Of a stretch of DNA of 64,000 nt, positions 9,596 through 19,354 are shown piece by piece (the first letter of the stretch is position 1; the number at the start of each line of letters is the position of its first letter). The stretch covers positions 1,550,001 to 1,614,000 of the forward strand of contig NZ_CP116383.1 in NCBI RefSeq assembly GCF_028201475.1, in the 5' to 3' direction. Source of the stretch: Vibrio sp. SCSIO 43137 (GTDB taxonomy: Bacteria > Pseudomonadota > Gammaproteobacteria > Enterobacterales > Vibrionaceae). The translations under genes were made by a program, and so were the position numbers. The notes beneath the pieces are model-generated. The model worked only from the letters and a program-made list of their open reading frames with translations. It was not told the DNA's origin and did no database searches.

Positions 9596-12500
9596 ATGAA
9601 CGTATTATTCGCAGGTGCAGCGGAAGGCACAAAATTTATCATTTTAGATGTTAATGGCCGTATGAGATTCTTAGACGATCCCTCACAGGTTCTTCCCGGT
9701 GAAGTGGTGGTGTCGAGCGGCAGCCGACCGATTGTAACGGATTTAGATTCCATAGCTGCCATAGCAAATGACCAAAATGAACTTACCAATATTAATCTTG
9801 GTGATGATATTCAGGCCTTGTTGGCCCAATTAGAGGCAGGATTGGACCCTACATTGTTGGGTGAAGAGTTTGCACCGGCTGCTGGTGAACAGCAGGGTTC
9901 TGCGCTGACAACATCCGGAACCATAGAAAGGACAGGCGCCGAGACTTTGGCATCCACCTCTTTTGATACCACCGGGCTGGAAAGTCAGGGATTATCAACT
10001 ACCCAGAGTCTGGAGTTATTTCAACTACTGGCCGATGCAGTAGTATCAGGTTTTGCGGCCGACAGTGTTGTCGAGGCTGGCCTAAATGTGGTTGGCGACG
10101 ATGAGGCCAGCGGAAAGCTGGATATTACTGATCCTGATGACGGCGAAAGCCTGTTTGCCCTTCCTCCGGAAGAAGATCTTGTTGGTGACTGGGGAACCTT
10201 TACCTTTGATGAAGAGGGTAACTGGACCTATACCCTTGATAACACTCTGGCCGATCCGTTAAATCAAGGTGATATCGAAACCGATGTGTTAACCGTTACA
10301 TCCCTTGACGGCACTGCCACTCAGGAAATTACCATTACTATATTTGGTACCAATGACGGCGCGTTTATTACTAGCGGTGAGGGAGATAACAGCGTTACTG
10401 AAACAGGAACCGATCAGGAGCAACCGGCAGATTCAACCGCCGGTGGTCAGTTATTTGTTAGTGATGTGGATGATGGTGAAGCTACATTCCAGCCTCCTAC
10501 AGCCGAAGATTTACAGGGTGACTATGGTGTTTTCACCTTTAACACCGATGACGGAACCTGGACTTATACCATTGATGAAGATCTGGCGGATAAATTAAAT
10601 GACGGAGATGTTGAGTCTGACTCACTCACGGTAACCTCTTTTGACGGTACCGCTACGGAAACCATTACCGTAGAAGTAGTGGGGACAAATGATGGTGCAA
10701 CCATTATTGTGGATGATGACGATGGCGGAGAGGGTGAAGGCGGACAGGACACCAATACCGTTGAGGCATCAAGTGACGCAGATGGTGTGGTGATCGATCC
10801 CGGAGACTCAAGTGCCGGTGGTAAATTGTTGGTTCAGGATGTTGATGAGGGCGAGGATGTGTTCCAGCCTGTTGATGCTGACGATCTGACTGGTGTTTAT
10901 GGCGACTTCTCCTTCGATCCTGATACAGGTGTATGGAGCTATACCCTGGACAACGAGAGAGCGGCAACCAATGGCCTGACAGAAGGTCAACAGGAAGTTG
11001 ATGAGCTTACTGTAGTCTCCGCGGACGGTACAGACTCTTATACGATTACGGTCAACGTTTTAGGTTCTAATGACGAAGCTAAAATTGTTACTGTGGGTGA
11101 TCAGGATACAGATGTAAAAGAAGAGGGTAAGTCTGGTGACGGAACCGTGACCGAAGCGGGAGATGACTCAGCAGGTGGTCAGCTTCAGGTACTGGATGTC
11201 GATGATGGTGAAAATGTATTCCACCCCGATGATTCAGGTGAACATGAAGGCATGTACGGAACCTTTACGTTTGACTCAGACAGCGGAGTCTGGAGCTATA
11301 CTTTAGACAATACTAAGCCGGAGACTCAGGCACTTGTTGATGGTGCTCAGGTGCAGGATACACTAACAGTCAACTCGTTTGATTCAACGGCCAGCTATGA
11401 GATTGTGGTGAATGTTGAAGGGACAAATGATGGCGCGGTGATCACCGACGATGGTGACGGAGAAGGTGGCGAAGCAGACTACAATGTTGTGGAGCAGGGC
11501 TATCAGGTAGCCGGTGATCCAAATGCAGGTGGTAAGCTGACGGTTTCTGACCCTGATAGTGGCGAGAGCAAGTTTATTGTTCCACAGGATCTACAGGGTA
11601 GCTACGGTACCTTTACCTTCTTTGAAGATGGTACCTGGAGTTATACCTTAGATCAGGACTTGGCTGACCCGCTTAATACGGATGATGTCGGTGTAACAGA
11701 TACTTTGTTGGTGACATCAACAGACGGAACAGCGCAATATACCATCACTGTCAATATTGAAGGCAGCAATGATCAAGCCATCATAGTACCTGAGAATGAA
11801 GAAGAAAAAATCGTTGTAGAAGCAGCGGATCAAACCATTGACGGGGTTGAGTCATCCGTTGGTAGCCCTTCTACATCAGGTGTTCTTGTGGTTTCAGATG
11901 TAGATAATGTGGATAGCTCAGACATAGGTTCAGAGGAAAATCCGGATATATTCCAGACGCCGGTTAGCCTTGATGGTATGTACGGTACCTTTACCTTTGA
12001 CAGTAAAACCGGTGAGTGGAGTTATACCTTAAATGATAATAACCCGGCAGTTGATGCACTGCTGCCGGAAGACGAACCACTGACAGATACACTGGATATC
12101 ACTTCAATAGACGGAACCGGAACATACCAGATTGAAGTGAAAATTGAAGGTTCTGATGATCAGCCAATCGTCTCAAGTAACTCACTGGAAGTTGATTATA
12201 AAGATAACCTGACTAACCTCGGTTTATCTGCACCAACGGATGTAGACAGCGATAACCTGCTGATAACTGTCACTAAGCTTCCGCAGGGAACCGTTTATCT
12301 TGCCGATGGCCTTACTATGGTAACTGTGGGTATGGTGCTTACCTCTGAGCAATTGACAGGCCTTGTTTATGCGGCTCCTGATATCATAGACCCGACCGAT
12401 TTGGATAACGGTGACAGCAGTCAGACCTTTAGCTTTGATGCCGGTAATTTTGAGTATGAAGTGTACGACGGAACCAGTACAGTCACTGGTGAAGTCGATG

Positions 12501-13162
12501 TTACGGTAAATATCCATTTTGATATTGTCTCAGAAGGTATGGCGGTTGATATCGTTACAGCGCGTCATGGTAATGATGAACTCAACTGGAAATATGATCC
12601 TGTCGACGGAAGGCCGGTAATCACCATTATTGAAGATGTAGAAAACGGTGCTTTCATTGATACCGGTGAGTTGGATGACCATGTTAACGGTACTAAGCAG
12701 GATGACCTTATTTTACTGGGCGAAGGTGATGACTACGCTAACGGTAATGAAGGTGACGATATTATCTTTGGTGAATCCGGTGATGATGATATCGAAGGCC
12801 ATCATGGTAATGATGTCCTGAACGGTGGCGAAGGGAATGATGTTCTGAAAGGTGGTAACGATGCCGATACCTTCAGATACACAGAAACCGATCTGGATGG
12901 CAGTACTGACAGAATCGTTGATTTTAATCTGGCAGAGGGTGACTCACTTGATTTCTCCGCTATTCTTGAGGGAATGGATAACGAAGAGATTGAGAATTAC
13001 TTTGACGATATGATCAACACAGTTACTGATGACGGTGTGAATTCCACTGTTATCGTCGGCTCGGGAAGTGAATCTGTAATGATTGAATTTACCGGAGTAA
13101 CGGATACAGAAATGACAAACTATCTGGATTCACTTAAAGCCAGTATGACTTCAGAGCCGTAA
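9596..13162 (+). CDS. LapA-type RTX adhesin with VCBS repeats
   Basis: 1188 residues, complete. The N-terminal 100 or so residues resemble the LapA retention module, which plugs the TolC pore and keeps the adhesin on the surface. A di-alanine PAAG at residues 94-97, just after the acidic DDIQALLAQLEAGLDPT stretch, is in the place where the periplasmic protease LapG cuts. Six VCBS repeats of about 100-115 residues follow, then a cadherin-like domain that is related to one in the neighbouring giant adhesin (APTD...DNL.ITVT..P.GT), then RTX nonapeptides (about nt 12670-12870) and a type I secretion C-terminus. ATG at 9596 with AAGGG about 8 nt upstream. LapG and LapD are not in this window. Expected to be secreted through the adjacent TolC-family channel and released when c-di-GMP is low, by analogy. 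Confidence 0.9.
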   Translation: MNVLFAGAAEGTKFIILDVNGRMRFLDDPSQVLPGEVVVSSGSRPIVTDLDSIAAIANDQNELTNINLGDDIQALLAQLEAGLDPTLLGEEFAPAAGEQQGSALTTSGTIERTGAETLASTSFDTTGLESQGLSTTQSLELFQLLADAVVSGFAADSVVEAGLNVVGDDEASGKLDITDPDDGESLFALPPEEDLVGDWGTFTFDEEGNWTYTLDNTLADPLNQGDIETDVLTVTSLDGTATQEITITIFGTNDGAFITSGEGDNSVTETGTDQEQPADSTAGGQLFVSDVDDGEATFQPPTAEDLQGDYGVFTFNTDDGTWTYTIDEDLADKLNDGDVESDSLTVTSFDGTATETITVEVVGTNDGATIIVDDDDGGEGEGGQDTNTVEASSDADGVVIDPGDSSAGGKLLVQDVDEGEDVFQPVDADDLTGVYGDFSFDPDTGVWSYTLDNERAATNGLTEGQQEVDELTVVSADGTDSYTITVNVLGSNDEAKIVTVGDQDTDVKEEGKSGDGTVTEAGDDSAGGQLQVLDVDDGENVFHPDDSGEHEGMYGTFTFDSDSGVWSYTLDNTKPETQALVDGAQVQDTLTVNSFDSTASYEIVVNVEGTNDGAVITDDGDGEGGEADYNVVEQGYQVAGDPNAGGKLTVSDPDSGESKFIVPQDLQGSYGTFTFFEDGTWSYTLDQDLADPLNTDDVGVTDTLLVTSTDGTAQYTITVNIEGSNDQAIIVPENEEEKIVVEAADQTIDGVESSVGSPSTSGVLVVSDVDNVDSSDIGSEENPDIFQTPVSLDGMYGTFTFDSKTGEWSYTLNDNNPAVDALLPEDEPLTDTLDITSIDGTGTYQIEVKIEGSDDQPIVSSNSLEVDYKDNLTNLGLSAPTDVDSDNLLITVTKLPQGTVYLADGLTMVTVGMVLTSEQLTGLVYAAPDIIDPTDLDNGDSSQTFSFDAGNFEYEVYDGTSTVTGEVDVTVNIHFDIVSEGMAVDIVTARHGNDELNWKYDPVDGRPVITIIEDVENGAFIDTGELDDHVNGTKQDDLILLGEGDDYANGNEGDDIIFGESGDDDIEGHHGNDVLNGGEGNDVLKGGNDADTFRYTETDLDGSTDRIVDFNLAEGDSLDFSAILEGMDNEEIENYFDDMINTVTDDGVNSTVIVGSGSESVMIEFTGVTDTEMTNYLDSLKASMTSEP

Positions 13163-13186
13163 AGATAGGGTTTGGACTAAAATAGA

Positions 13187-13209
13187 AAAGGGGCATCTAA
13201 TGCCCCTTT
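13187..13209. terminator. Bidirectional terminator, adhesin / rlmI
   Basis: A 9-bp stem (AAAGGGGCA / TGCCCCTTT) with a TCTAA loop lies between the convergent adhesin and rlmI genes, with A and T tracts suited to both directions. Confidence 0.85.
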
Positions 13210-13232
13210 CTTATATGACTTCACTGCTAAAG

Positions 13233-14426
13233 CTACAGAACCTTACAGGCAAAGCCTTTCAGGTAAAAACCTTCGGGGTAGGCGGTATCGACCGGGTGGT
13301 CAGCGGCTTGCTCAAAACGCTCGACAAATTTAACACTTCTTCCTGCGTCCAGAGCCGCATCGGAAAGGATCTTTTGGAACAGATTTTGATCCATCAGGCC
13401 GGAGCAGGAGTAAGTTAGCAAGGTTCCGCCCGGTTTAAGGATTTGCATTGCCAGCATATTGATGTCTTTGTAACCACGGCAGGCACCATTTAACTGGGCT
13501 TTTGAGTCAGCAAACTTTGGCGGATCCATAATAACCACGTCAAACTTTGTTCCCTGATCACGGTATTCACGAAGCAACTTGAAAACATCTGCATTGAGAA
13601 ATACAGCGCGCTTTTTGGAGATATCAAAGCCGTTAAGCAGGGCATTCTCTTTTGCATTATCCAGTGCTGGCTGAGAAACATCGGCGTTAATTACACGCTT
13701 AGCACCACCTTTGAGGGCATAAAGACCGAAACCACCGGTATAAGAGAAGCAGTTGAGTACTTCGCGGTCCTTAACATATTTCATCGACTGTTGGCGGCTG
13801 TCTCTCTGATCAAGGTAGAAGCCGGTTTTATGACCGCCCTGAATATCAACATTAATCTTGATACCGTTCTCTTCAATCACGACAGATTTTGGCGGCTCTT
13901 CACCGTGAAGTACTCCCATGGCCTCTTTCAGGCCTTCTTTTTTACGGATAGCGACGTCTGAGCGCTCATAAATATTGCAGTCGGGGAAGCAGTCAATAAG
14001 GGCTTCAATCAGGTTGGTTTTCTGATACTCGGCGCCGGCACTGAGTAACTGGCAGACCAGAAAATTTTGGTATTTATCAATAGTAATACCCGGTAAGCCG
14101 TCAGATTCAGCAGCAATAAGGCGGTAACCAGTCAGACCGTCGCGTTCAATTACCTCTTCACGAAGCAACTGGGCCTGTTTGATACGCTGAATAAAAAATG
14201 ACTTGTCGATAGCTTGCTTGTCAAAACTCCAGATACGGGCACGGATTTGTGAACTGGGAGAATAGGCGGCTTTAGCCAGCCATTCGCCGTTTGCAGCAAA
14301 AACATCAACGGTTTCACCAGAAACAGGATCACCTTCAACTCTTTTGATTCCGCGGGAGAAAATCCAAGGATGTTTACGTCTCAGAGATTTTTCGCGCCCT
14401 TTTTCCAGATAAATTGCTGCAGCCAT
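13233..14426 (-). CDS. rlmI: 23S rRNA (cytosine-1962-C5) methyltransferase
   Basis: 397 residues, matching the usual family length. The N-terminal PUA RNA-binding domain (about 1-75) carries the [16 protein letters not shown] start. A Rossmann SAM-binding domain has the [15 protein letters not shown] loop and a DPPKF motif near residue 298, with a YSCSG catalytic-region cysteine near 340. The enzyme methylates C1962 of 23S rRNA. It is a single-gene unit ending at the shared terminator, divergent from the acylphosphatase gene. Confidence 0.95.
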   Translation of the reverse strand: MAAAIYLEKGREKSLRRKHPWIFSRGIKRVEGDPVSGETVDVFAANGEWLAKAAYSPSSQIRARIWSFDKQAIDKSFFIQRIKQAQLLREEVIERDGLTGYRLIAAESDGLPGITIDKYQNFLVCQLLSAGAEYQKTNLIEALIDCFPDCNIYERSDVAIRKKEGLKEAMGVLHGEEPPKSVVIEENGIKINVDIQGGHKTGFYLDQRDSRQQSMKYVKDREVLNCFSYTGGFGLYALKGGAKRVINADVSQPALDNAKENALLNGFDISKKRAVFLNADVFKLLREYRDQGTKFDVVIMDPPKFADSKAQLNGACRGYKDINMLAMQILKPGGTLLTYSCSGLMDQNLFQKILSDAALDAGRSVKFVERFEQAADHPVDTAYPEGFYLKGFACKVL

Positions 14427-14578
14427 GATGAGTTCCAGATAGTTTAGAAGGAGCGGTATTGTGGGGAATTAGTATGGGAAAATCAACAGGGAAACTCAGT
14501 TTGAGTTGTATATCAAACCAGCCTTCAGGCGGATGGTATACACTTTTGCTGAGAAATTGCTGCAAATGGAGATCTTCA

Positions 14579-14854
14579 ATGAGTGAAAAAGCAATGAAGT
14601 TTATTGTTTCAGGGCTGGTTCAGGGGGTAGGGTTTCGCTATCACACCTGTCATGAGGGCATTAAGCGGGGCCTGACGGGATATGCCAAAAATCTGATGAA
14701 CGGCGACGTAGAAGTGATTGCCTGCGGGAGTGAACAGCAGGTTGATTCTATTCATGAGTGGTTAAAACAGGGGCCGGTATCCGCCCGGGTTGATCGGTTG
14801 GTCACCGAGGTAATCGAGGTAAAACCTTACAGCCGTTTTGAAATTCGTTACTAA
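14579..14854 (+). CDS. acyP: Acylphosphatase
   Basis: 91 residues, the standard size. The phosphate-binding loop GLVQGVGFR with its essential arginine and the catalytic asparagine in GYAKNLMNG are both present. I chose the ATG at 14579 because GGAG lies upstream and it gives the family length; the frame stays open further upstream without a credible start. The enzyme hydrolyses carboxyl-phosphate bonds of acylphosphates in the cytoplasm. Confidence 0.93.
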   Translation: MSEKAMKFIVSGLVQGVGFRYHTCHEGIKRGLTGYAKNLMNGDVEVIACGSEQQVDSIHEWLKQGPVSARVDRLVTEVIEVKPYSRFEIRY

Positions 14855-14856
14855 AA

Positions 14857-14881
14857 AAAGAGTAGCATCTGGCTACTCTTT
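14857..14881. terminator. Bidirectional terminator, acyP / tusE
   Basis: A 10-bp stem (AAAGAGTAGC / GCTACTCTTT) with an ATCTG loop sits 3 bp after acyP and before the convergent tusE stop. Confidence 0.85.
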
Positions 14882-14900
14882 GACGGTTACCTATTTAAAA

Positions 14901-15230
14901 CTACAGGCATTTGGCCGGTTTAGGTAAGCCGGCAAGCTTAGTTGCCTGCTTTGCAGGGCCTTTGCGAAATAACTTAAACAGGTATTTGCTGTTGCCTTTT
15001 TCAGGGCCGTGCTCTTTCTCCATCGCTTTTACTAACATGCGGATAGCGGGAGAGGTGTTAAACTCTTCGTAGAATGCACGAACAAAAAAGATCACTTCAA
15101 GATGAGCCTCAGTGACCTCAATACCTTCTTCCTTGGCTAATATCTCAATCATGCCTTTTTCCCACTGATCAAAGTGGAGGAGGTAACCCTCTGCATCAGT
15201 CTCTATCTTATGGCCGTTGTATTCAAACAT
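14901..15230 (-). CDS. tusE: TusE sulfurtransferase (DsrC family)
   Basis: 109 residues. DsrC/TusE-fold protein ending in ...AKCL, with the catalytic cysteine as the penultimate residue, as in TusE. It accepts persulfide sulfur from TusBCD and hands it to MnmA for 2-thiolation of the tRNA wobble uridine. It stands alone here; the neighbour yccA is upstream in the same direction, and the same pair is adjacent in enterobacteria. Confidence 0.93.
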   Translation of the reverse strand: MFEYNGHKIETDAEGYLLHFDQWEKGMIEILAKEEGIEVTEAHLEVIFFVRAFYEEFNTSPAIRMLVKAMEKEHGPEKGNSKYLFKLFRKGPAKQATKLAGLPKPAKCL

Positions 15231-15285
15231 TGTCTCTGTCCGGTGGAAATTTTGCGACAGAATAACCCGTTTTAGCGTAACAAAA

Positions 15286-15310
15286 AAGCCCGGATAAAAT
15301 ATCCGGGCTT
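15286..15310 (-). terminator. Terminator of yccA
   Basis: An 11-bp stem (AAGCCCGGATA / TATCCGGGCTT) with an AAA loop, followed on the minus strand by a run of six T, lies 20 bp after the yccA stop. Confidence 0.9.
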
Positions 15311-15329
15311 ATATTTAGTTGCATCAGAT

Positions 15330-15992
15330 TTAGTCGTCGTTCATAACGCCAAGGATGCTTAGCAAGCTGATAAAGATGTTGTAGATAGAAACATACAGAG
15401 TCACCGTTGCTGAGATATAGTTTGTTTCACCGCCACGTACAATCGACTGAGTCGTCAGAAGGATTGCACCGGTAGAGAACAGGATAAACATACCGCTTAG
15501 CGCCAGTGACAGCACAGGCATTTGCAGGAAGAAGTTAGCAATCATGCCAACAATCAGTACTACAAAACCAGCCAGCATCATACCGTTAAGGAACGACAGG
15601 TCACGCTTAGTCGTTAGTGCATAAGCTGAGGCTGCCATAAAGGCAAGGGCAGTACCACCCAGAGCCGTCATTACAACGTCACCCATGCCGGCGCCGATAT
15701 ACATGTTAAGGATAGGACCTAAGGTATAGCCCATAAATCCGGTCAGTGCGAAAGTAAATACTAAACCTAAGCTGTTGTTGCGGTTCTTTTCAATCATGAA
15801 AAGCAGACCGTAAAAACCAACCAGTACAATAATAAAGTTAGGGTATGGCAGGTTCATTGCCATTGAAACACCAGCGACAACCGCTGACCACAATAGCGTT
15901 AGAGATAATAGAAAATAAGTATTGCGTAATACTTTGTTCGTTTGAATCACGCCTTGTTGTGTTGACGAGCGGGAAACCATTGGACTGTTCAT
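15330..15992 (-). CDS. yccA: Bax inhibitor-1 family membrane protein, FtsH modulator
   Basis: 220 residues with seven hydrophobic segments, a short N-terminal cytoplasmic tail and an acidic C-terminal end (GVMNDD), as in YccA. I start at the ATG at 15992 rather than the in-frame TTG twelve bases upstream, because GAGGA is correctly placed for the ATG. In E. coli YccA is a substrate and inhibitor of the FtsH protease in the inner membrane. Confidence 0.9.
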   Translation of the reverse strand: MNSPMVSRSSTQQGVIQTNKVLRNTYFLLSLTLLWSAVVAGVSMAMNLPYPNFIIVLVGFYGLLFMIEKNRNNSLGLVFTFALTGFMGYTLGPILNMYIGAGMGDVVMTALGGTALAFMAASAYALTTKRDLSFLNGMMLAGFVVLIVGMIANFFLQMPVLSLALSGMFILFSTGAILLTTQSIVRGGETNYISATVTLYVSIYNIFISLLSILGVMNDD

Positions 15993-16162
15993 AATCTTCC
16001 TCAATAGGTAACTGATTAATTACTTAGTATATATATTGGCCTGAAAGTTCCAATTTTCAAGTCCTGATATATAAAGAGTAGTCGTTTAAATACCCTTATA
16101 ATTAACAAGTTCACTTTATTTATAAATAGAAAACTTTCTGTAATCGGCTGACCAATCAGAAA

Positions 16163-16183
16163 AAAGGCAGCTTAGCTGCCTTT
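16163..16183 (-). terminator. Terminator of the amino-acid ABC operon
   Basis: A 9-bp stem (AAAGGCAGC / GCTGCCTTT) with a TTA loop and a T run on the minus strand, 23 bp after the aapP stop. Confidence 0.88.
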
Positions 16184-16205
16184 CCGTTATTGTGTAACAC
16201 TTCTG

Positions 16206-16955
16206 TTAGTGACTCAAGATCTGACTTAAGAAGTTTTGAGTTCGATCCGACTGTGGATTCTCAAAGAAATCAACAGGATTATTCTCCTCAATGATTTCCC
16301 CTGCATCCATAAATATCACCCGGTCGGCAACCTCTTTAGCAAAGCCCATTTCATGGGTTACACAGAGCATGGTCATACCTTCTTCAGCCAGTTCTACCAT
16401 AACGTCCAGTACCTCACGAACCATTTCTGGGTCGAGTGCTGATGTAGGCTCATCGAACAACATGATCTGAGGGTTCATACAGAGAGAGCGGGCGATGGCA
16501 ACACGCTGCTGCTGACCACCGGATAACTGACCGGGATACTTATCTGCCTGATCCGGGATCTTAACCCTTTCCAGATATTTCATGGCAATCTCTTCTGCTT
16601 CGTCTTTCGGCATCTTCTTAACCCAAATAGGTGCCAATGTGCAGTTTTCCAGTACCGTGAGGTGAGGGAACAGATTAAAGTGCTGGAAACACATTCCAAC
16701 TTCTCTTCGCACCGCTTCAATGTTTTTCAGATCTTCTGTCAGCTCATTATCGGCGACGATGATCTTGCCTTTCTGATGTTCTTCCAGACGGTTAATACAG
16801 CGAATCATGGTTGATTTACCTGAGCCGGAAGGGCCACAAATAACGATTTTTTCGCCTTTTTTTACTTTCAGGTTGATATTTTTAAGAACATGGAACTCTC
16901 CGTACCATTTGTTCATATCATCCAGTTCGATTACGTAATCTTGTTGTTGCGTCAT
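16206..16955 (-). CDS. aapP: Amino-acid ABC transporter ATPase (AapP/GlnQ type)
   Basis: 249 residues. Walker [10 protein letters not shown] at 41-49, the LSGGQQQR signature and the Walker [13 protein letters not shown] are all intact. This is the last gene of a four-gene operon (binding protein, two permeases, ATPase) and energises import. The paired long permeases point to the general L-amino-acid system Aap rather than to the single-permease histidine or glutamine systems. Confidence 0.93.
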   Translation of the reverse strand: MTQQQDYVIELDDMNKWYGEFHVLKNINLKVKKGEKIVICGPSGSGKSTMIRCINRLEEHQKGKIIVADNELTEDLKNIEAVRREVGMCFQHFNLFPHLTVLENCTLAPIWVKKMPKDEAEEIAMKYLERVKIPDQADKYPGQLSGGQQQRVAIARSLCMNPQIMLFDEPTSALDPEMVREVLDVMVELAEEGMTMLCVTHEMGFAKEVADRVIFMDAGEIIEENNPVDFFENPQSDRTQNFLSQILSH

Positions 16956-16976
16956 AATACGTCCTTGAATTCTTAA

Positions 16977-18074
16977 CTATCGTTTGTGACCGGTGTGGAG
17001 TTTGTTTTCCAGCCATATCGAGTAACGCGACATGCCGAAACAGAACACCCAGAACACTAACGCGACAAATACATAACTTTCCGTTGCAAAACCTAACCAC
17101 TCAGGGTCGGTGTTTGCTGCCTGTCCGATACCAAGTACATCAAACATACCGATAATCAGTACCAGACTGGTGTCTTTAAACAGGCCTATAAAGGTGTTAA
17201 CAATAGATGGAATGGTGATTTTCAGTGCCTGAGGCAGGATAATCAGTCCCATTTTCTTCCAGTAACTCAGACCCAGCGCATCGGCAGCTTCATACTGGCC
17301 TTTCGGAATGGCCTGAAGACCGCCACGAATAACTTCCGCCATATAAGCAGCACTAAACATCACCACACCGATAAGGGCACGGATCAGCTTATCTGTCTCT
17401 GAGCCTTCTGCCAGGAACAGGGGTAACATAACCGAAGCCATAAACAGAACAGTAATCAGAGGCACACCACGCCAGATCTCAATGTAGGTGGTACAGATGC
17501 TGCGGATAATAGGCATCTCTGAACGCCGTCCCAGCGCAAGGGCAACGCCAATTGGCAGGGAAACAACGATACCGACAATGGCGATAATCAGAGTAACCAG
17601 CAAGCCGCCCCATTTATGGGTTTCAACCACTTCAAGGCCGAAGATGCCGCCATATAACAGTGCCGCCACCATAAACGGATAGATGTTTACAAAAAACAGC
17701 CAGATCCAGGTTCTCTTTGGTGTTTTCTCATACATCAGCAGAGCGACAAAGATAGCCAGCGTTGCGTAGAACAGGCGGGGACGCCAAAGTTCAGCTTCCG
17801 GGTAGAAGCCATACATAAACTGTTCCCAACGGACGCTGATAAACACCCAGCAGGCTCCGTCACGGCTACAGGCTTCTCTGGTGGTGCCAATCCAGTCAGC
17901 GTTAAGGAATGCCCAGTCAGCGATAACCCAGAGCAAATTAAAAACTAAATAACCAAGTATGACGGTAACAACAGAGTTGACCGGGCCGTTAAACAGGTTT
18001 TTTCTCAGCCAGCCAACAACACCGACAGTATTTGCCGGGGGCGGGAGGCTTTCTTGAAATTGATGCACTTTCAT
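16977..18074 (-). CDS. aapM: Amino-acid ABC transporter permease AapM
   Basis: 365 residues, longer than simple GlnP-type permeases because of an extended N-terminal part with additional membrane segments, as in AapM. The C-terminal half holds the HisM-type permease domain with the conserved EAA loop (YEAADALGLSYWKKMGLIILPQAL). It starts 2 bp after aapQ ends, so the two are translated together and form the heterodimeric channel. Confidence 0.92.
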   Translation of the reverse strand: MKVHQFQESLPPPANTVGVVGWLRKNLFNGPVNSVVTVILGYLVFNLLWVIADWAFLNADWIGTTREACSRDGACWVFISVRWEQFMYGFYPEAELWRPRLFYATLAIFVALLMYEKTPKRTWIWLFFVNIYPFMVAALLYGGIFGLEVVETHKWGGLLVTLIIAIVGIVVSLPIGVALALGRRSEMPIIRSICTTYIEIWRGVPLITVLFMASVMLPLFLAEGSETDKLIRALIGVVMFSAAYMAEVIRGGLQAIPKGQYEAADALGLSYWKKMGLIILPQALKITIPSIVNTFIGLFKDTSLVLIIGMFDVLGIGQAANTDPEWLGFATESYVFVALVFWVFCFGMSRYSIWLENKLHTGHKR

Positions 18075-18076
18075 AA

Positions 18077-19282
18077 TTACCTCTCCACCAATGCGACTTT
18101 CTTGTTATAGATGTTCATCAACGCTGATGTCACCAGACTCAGGGTCAGATAAACCGCCATGGTCATTGCGATGATCTCAATAGCCTGACCGGTTTGGTTA
18201 AGGGTGGTACCGGCAAACACAGACACCAGATCCGGATAACCGATAGCCATCGCCAGCGATGAGTTTTTAGTCAGGTTAAGGTACTGGCTGGTAAGCGGCG
18301 GAATAATAATTCTCAGTGCCTGAGGGATCACAATTAGCTTCAGGGTACGGTTTCTTGGTAAGCCAAGAGACATAGCCGCTTCCGTCTGACCATGACTGAC
18401 GGCATTGATACCGGAGCGTACAATTTCAGCGATAAAAGAAGCGGTATAAATACTCAGGGCAAGCAACAGGGCTGCAAGCTCAGGAATAATGCTGATACCA
18501 CCGCGGAAGTTAAACCCTTTCAATTCAGGGTACTCACTTGAGATAGGTGAACCGGCAAGGAAGTAAACCACAACAGGCATAACGACGCAGAGACCGAAGA
18601 CGATTCGTCCCATTGGAGTTATCTGGCCTGTCAGTCTCTGACGGTTATTGCCCCAGATATTGATTAGTACCGACAGAACGATACCAAGTACAAAGGCACC
18701 GATCACGATAGCACTTCCGGCTTCAAACACCGGAGCAGGGAAGTAAAGGCCCCGAACGTTAAGGAATATCGCTTCGCCTAAGCTCATACTTTGGCGTGGC
18801 GACGGTAAAGCCTGAAGTACGGCGAAATACCAGAAAAAGATCTGCAGAAGCAGAGGGACATTACGGAAAATCTCGATATAAACCGCTGCCAGACGACTGA
18901 CTAGCCAGTTTGAAGAGAGACGAGCTATACCAATAGCAAATCCGAGTACCGTTGCCAGTATAATGCCCAGAAACGAGACAAGTGCTGTGTTCAGAAGACC
19001 GACAACAAAGGTTCTTCCGTAAGAAAATGTTTCATCATATTCAATCAGTGTCAGGCCAATACCAAACCCTGCTTCCTGACTGAGAAAGCCAAAACCGGTG
19101 GAAATGCCACGGGCATCAAGGTTAGTAAGAGCGTTGTTTACAATGGTGTAGAAGAAGTAAACCAGTGCAAGAATGGCCAGTGCCTGAAAAATGACGGAAC
19201 GAAAGGTGGGATTGTAAAGCAGATTGGCACTTTTCGCTTTTGGTGCCTGCGAATCATGCGCGACAGTATCTGTGGGTTTCAT
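18077..19282 (-). CDS. aapQ: Amino-acid ABC transporter permease AapQ
   Basis: 401 residues with an N-terminal membrane segment, a large periplasmic insert and a C-terminal permease domain with the EAA loop (TEAAMSLGLPRNRTLKLIVIPQAL). I use the ATG at 19282 (MKPTDTVAHDS), which gives a normal cytoplasmic start; the upstream in-frame extension runs through an intergenic hairpin. Partner of AapM. Confidence 0.92.
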   Translation of the reverse strand: MKPTDTVAHDSQAPKAKSANLLYNPTFRSVIFQALAILALVYFFYTIVNNALTNLDARGISTGFGFLSQEAGFGIGLTLIEYDETFSYGRTFVVGLLNTALVSFLGIILATVLGFAIGIARLSSNWLVSRLAAVYIEIFRNVPLLLQIFFWYFAVLQALPSPRQSMSLGEAIFLNVRGLYFPAPVFEAGSAIVIGAFVLGIVLSVLINIWGNNRQRLTGQITPMGRIVFGLCVVMPVVVYFLAGSPISSEYPELKGFNFRGGISIIPELAALLLALSIYTASFIAEIVRSGINAVSHGQTEAAMSLGLPRNRTLKLIVIPQALRIIIPPLTSQYLNLTKNSSLAMAIGYPDLVSVFAGTTLNQTGQAIEIIAMTMAVYLTLSLVTSALMNIYNKKVALVER

Positions 19283-19313
19283 ACAACTATAACCTCTGAA
19301 TTCATTGAATAAA

Positions 19314-19331
19314 GGGCGGAAAGTTCCGCCC
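19314..19331 (-). terminator. Hairpin between aapJ and aapQ
   Basis: An 8-bp GC-rich stem (GGGCGGAA / TTCCGCCC) with a 2-nt AG spacer at the tip lies between the binding-protein gene and the first permease gene. There is no long T tract. Such hairpins usually protect or partially terminate the upstream message, so that the binding protein is made in excess over the membrane parts. Confidence 0.65.
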
Positions 19332-19354
19332 AATCAAGCTATCCAATTAGCGAA

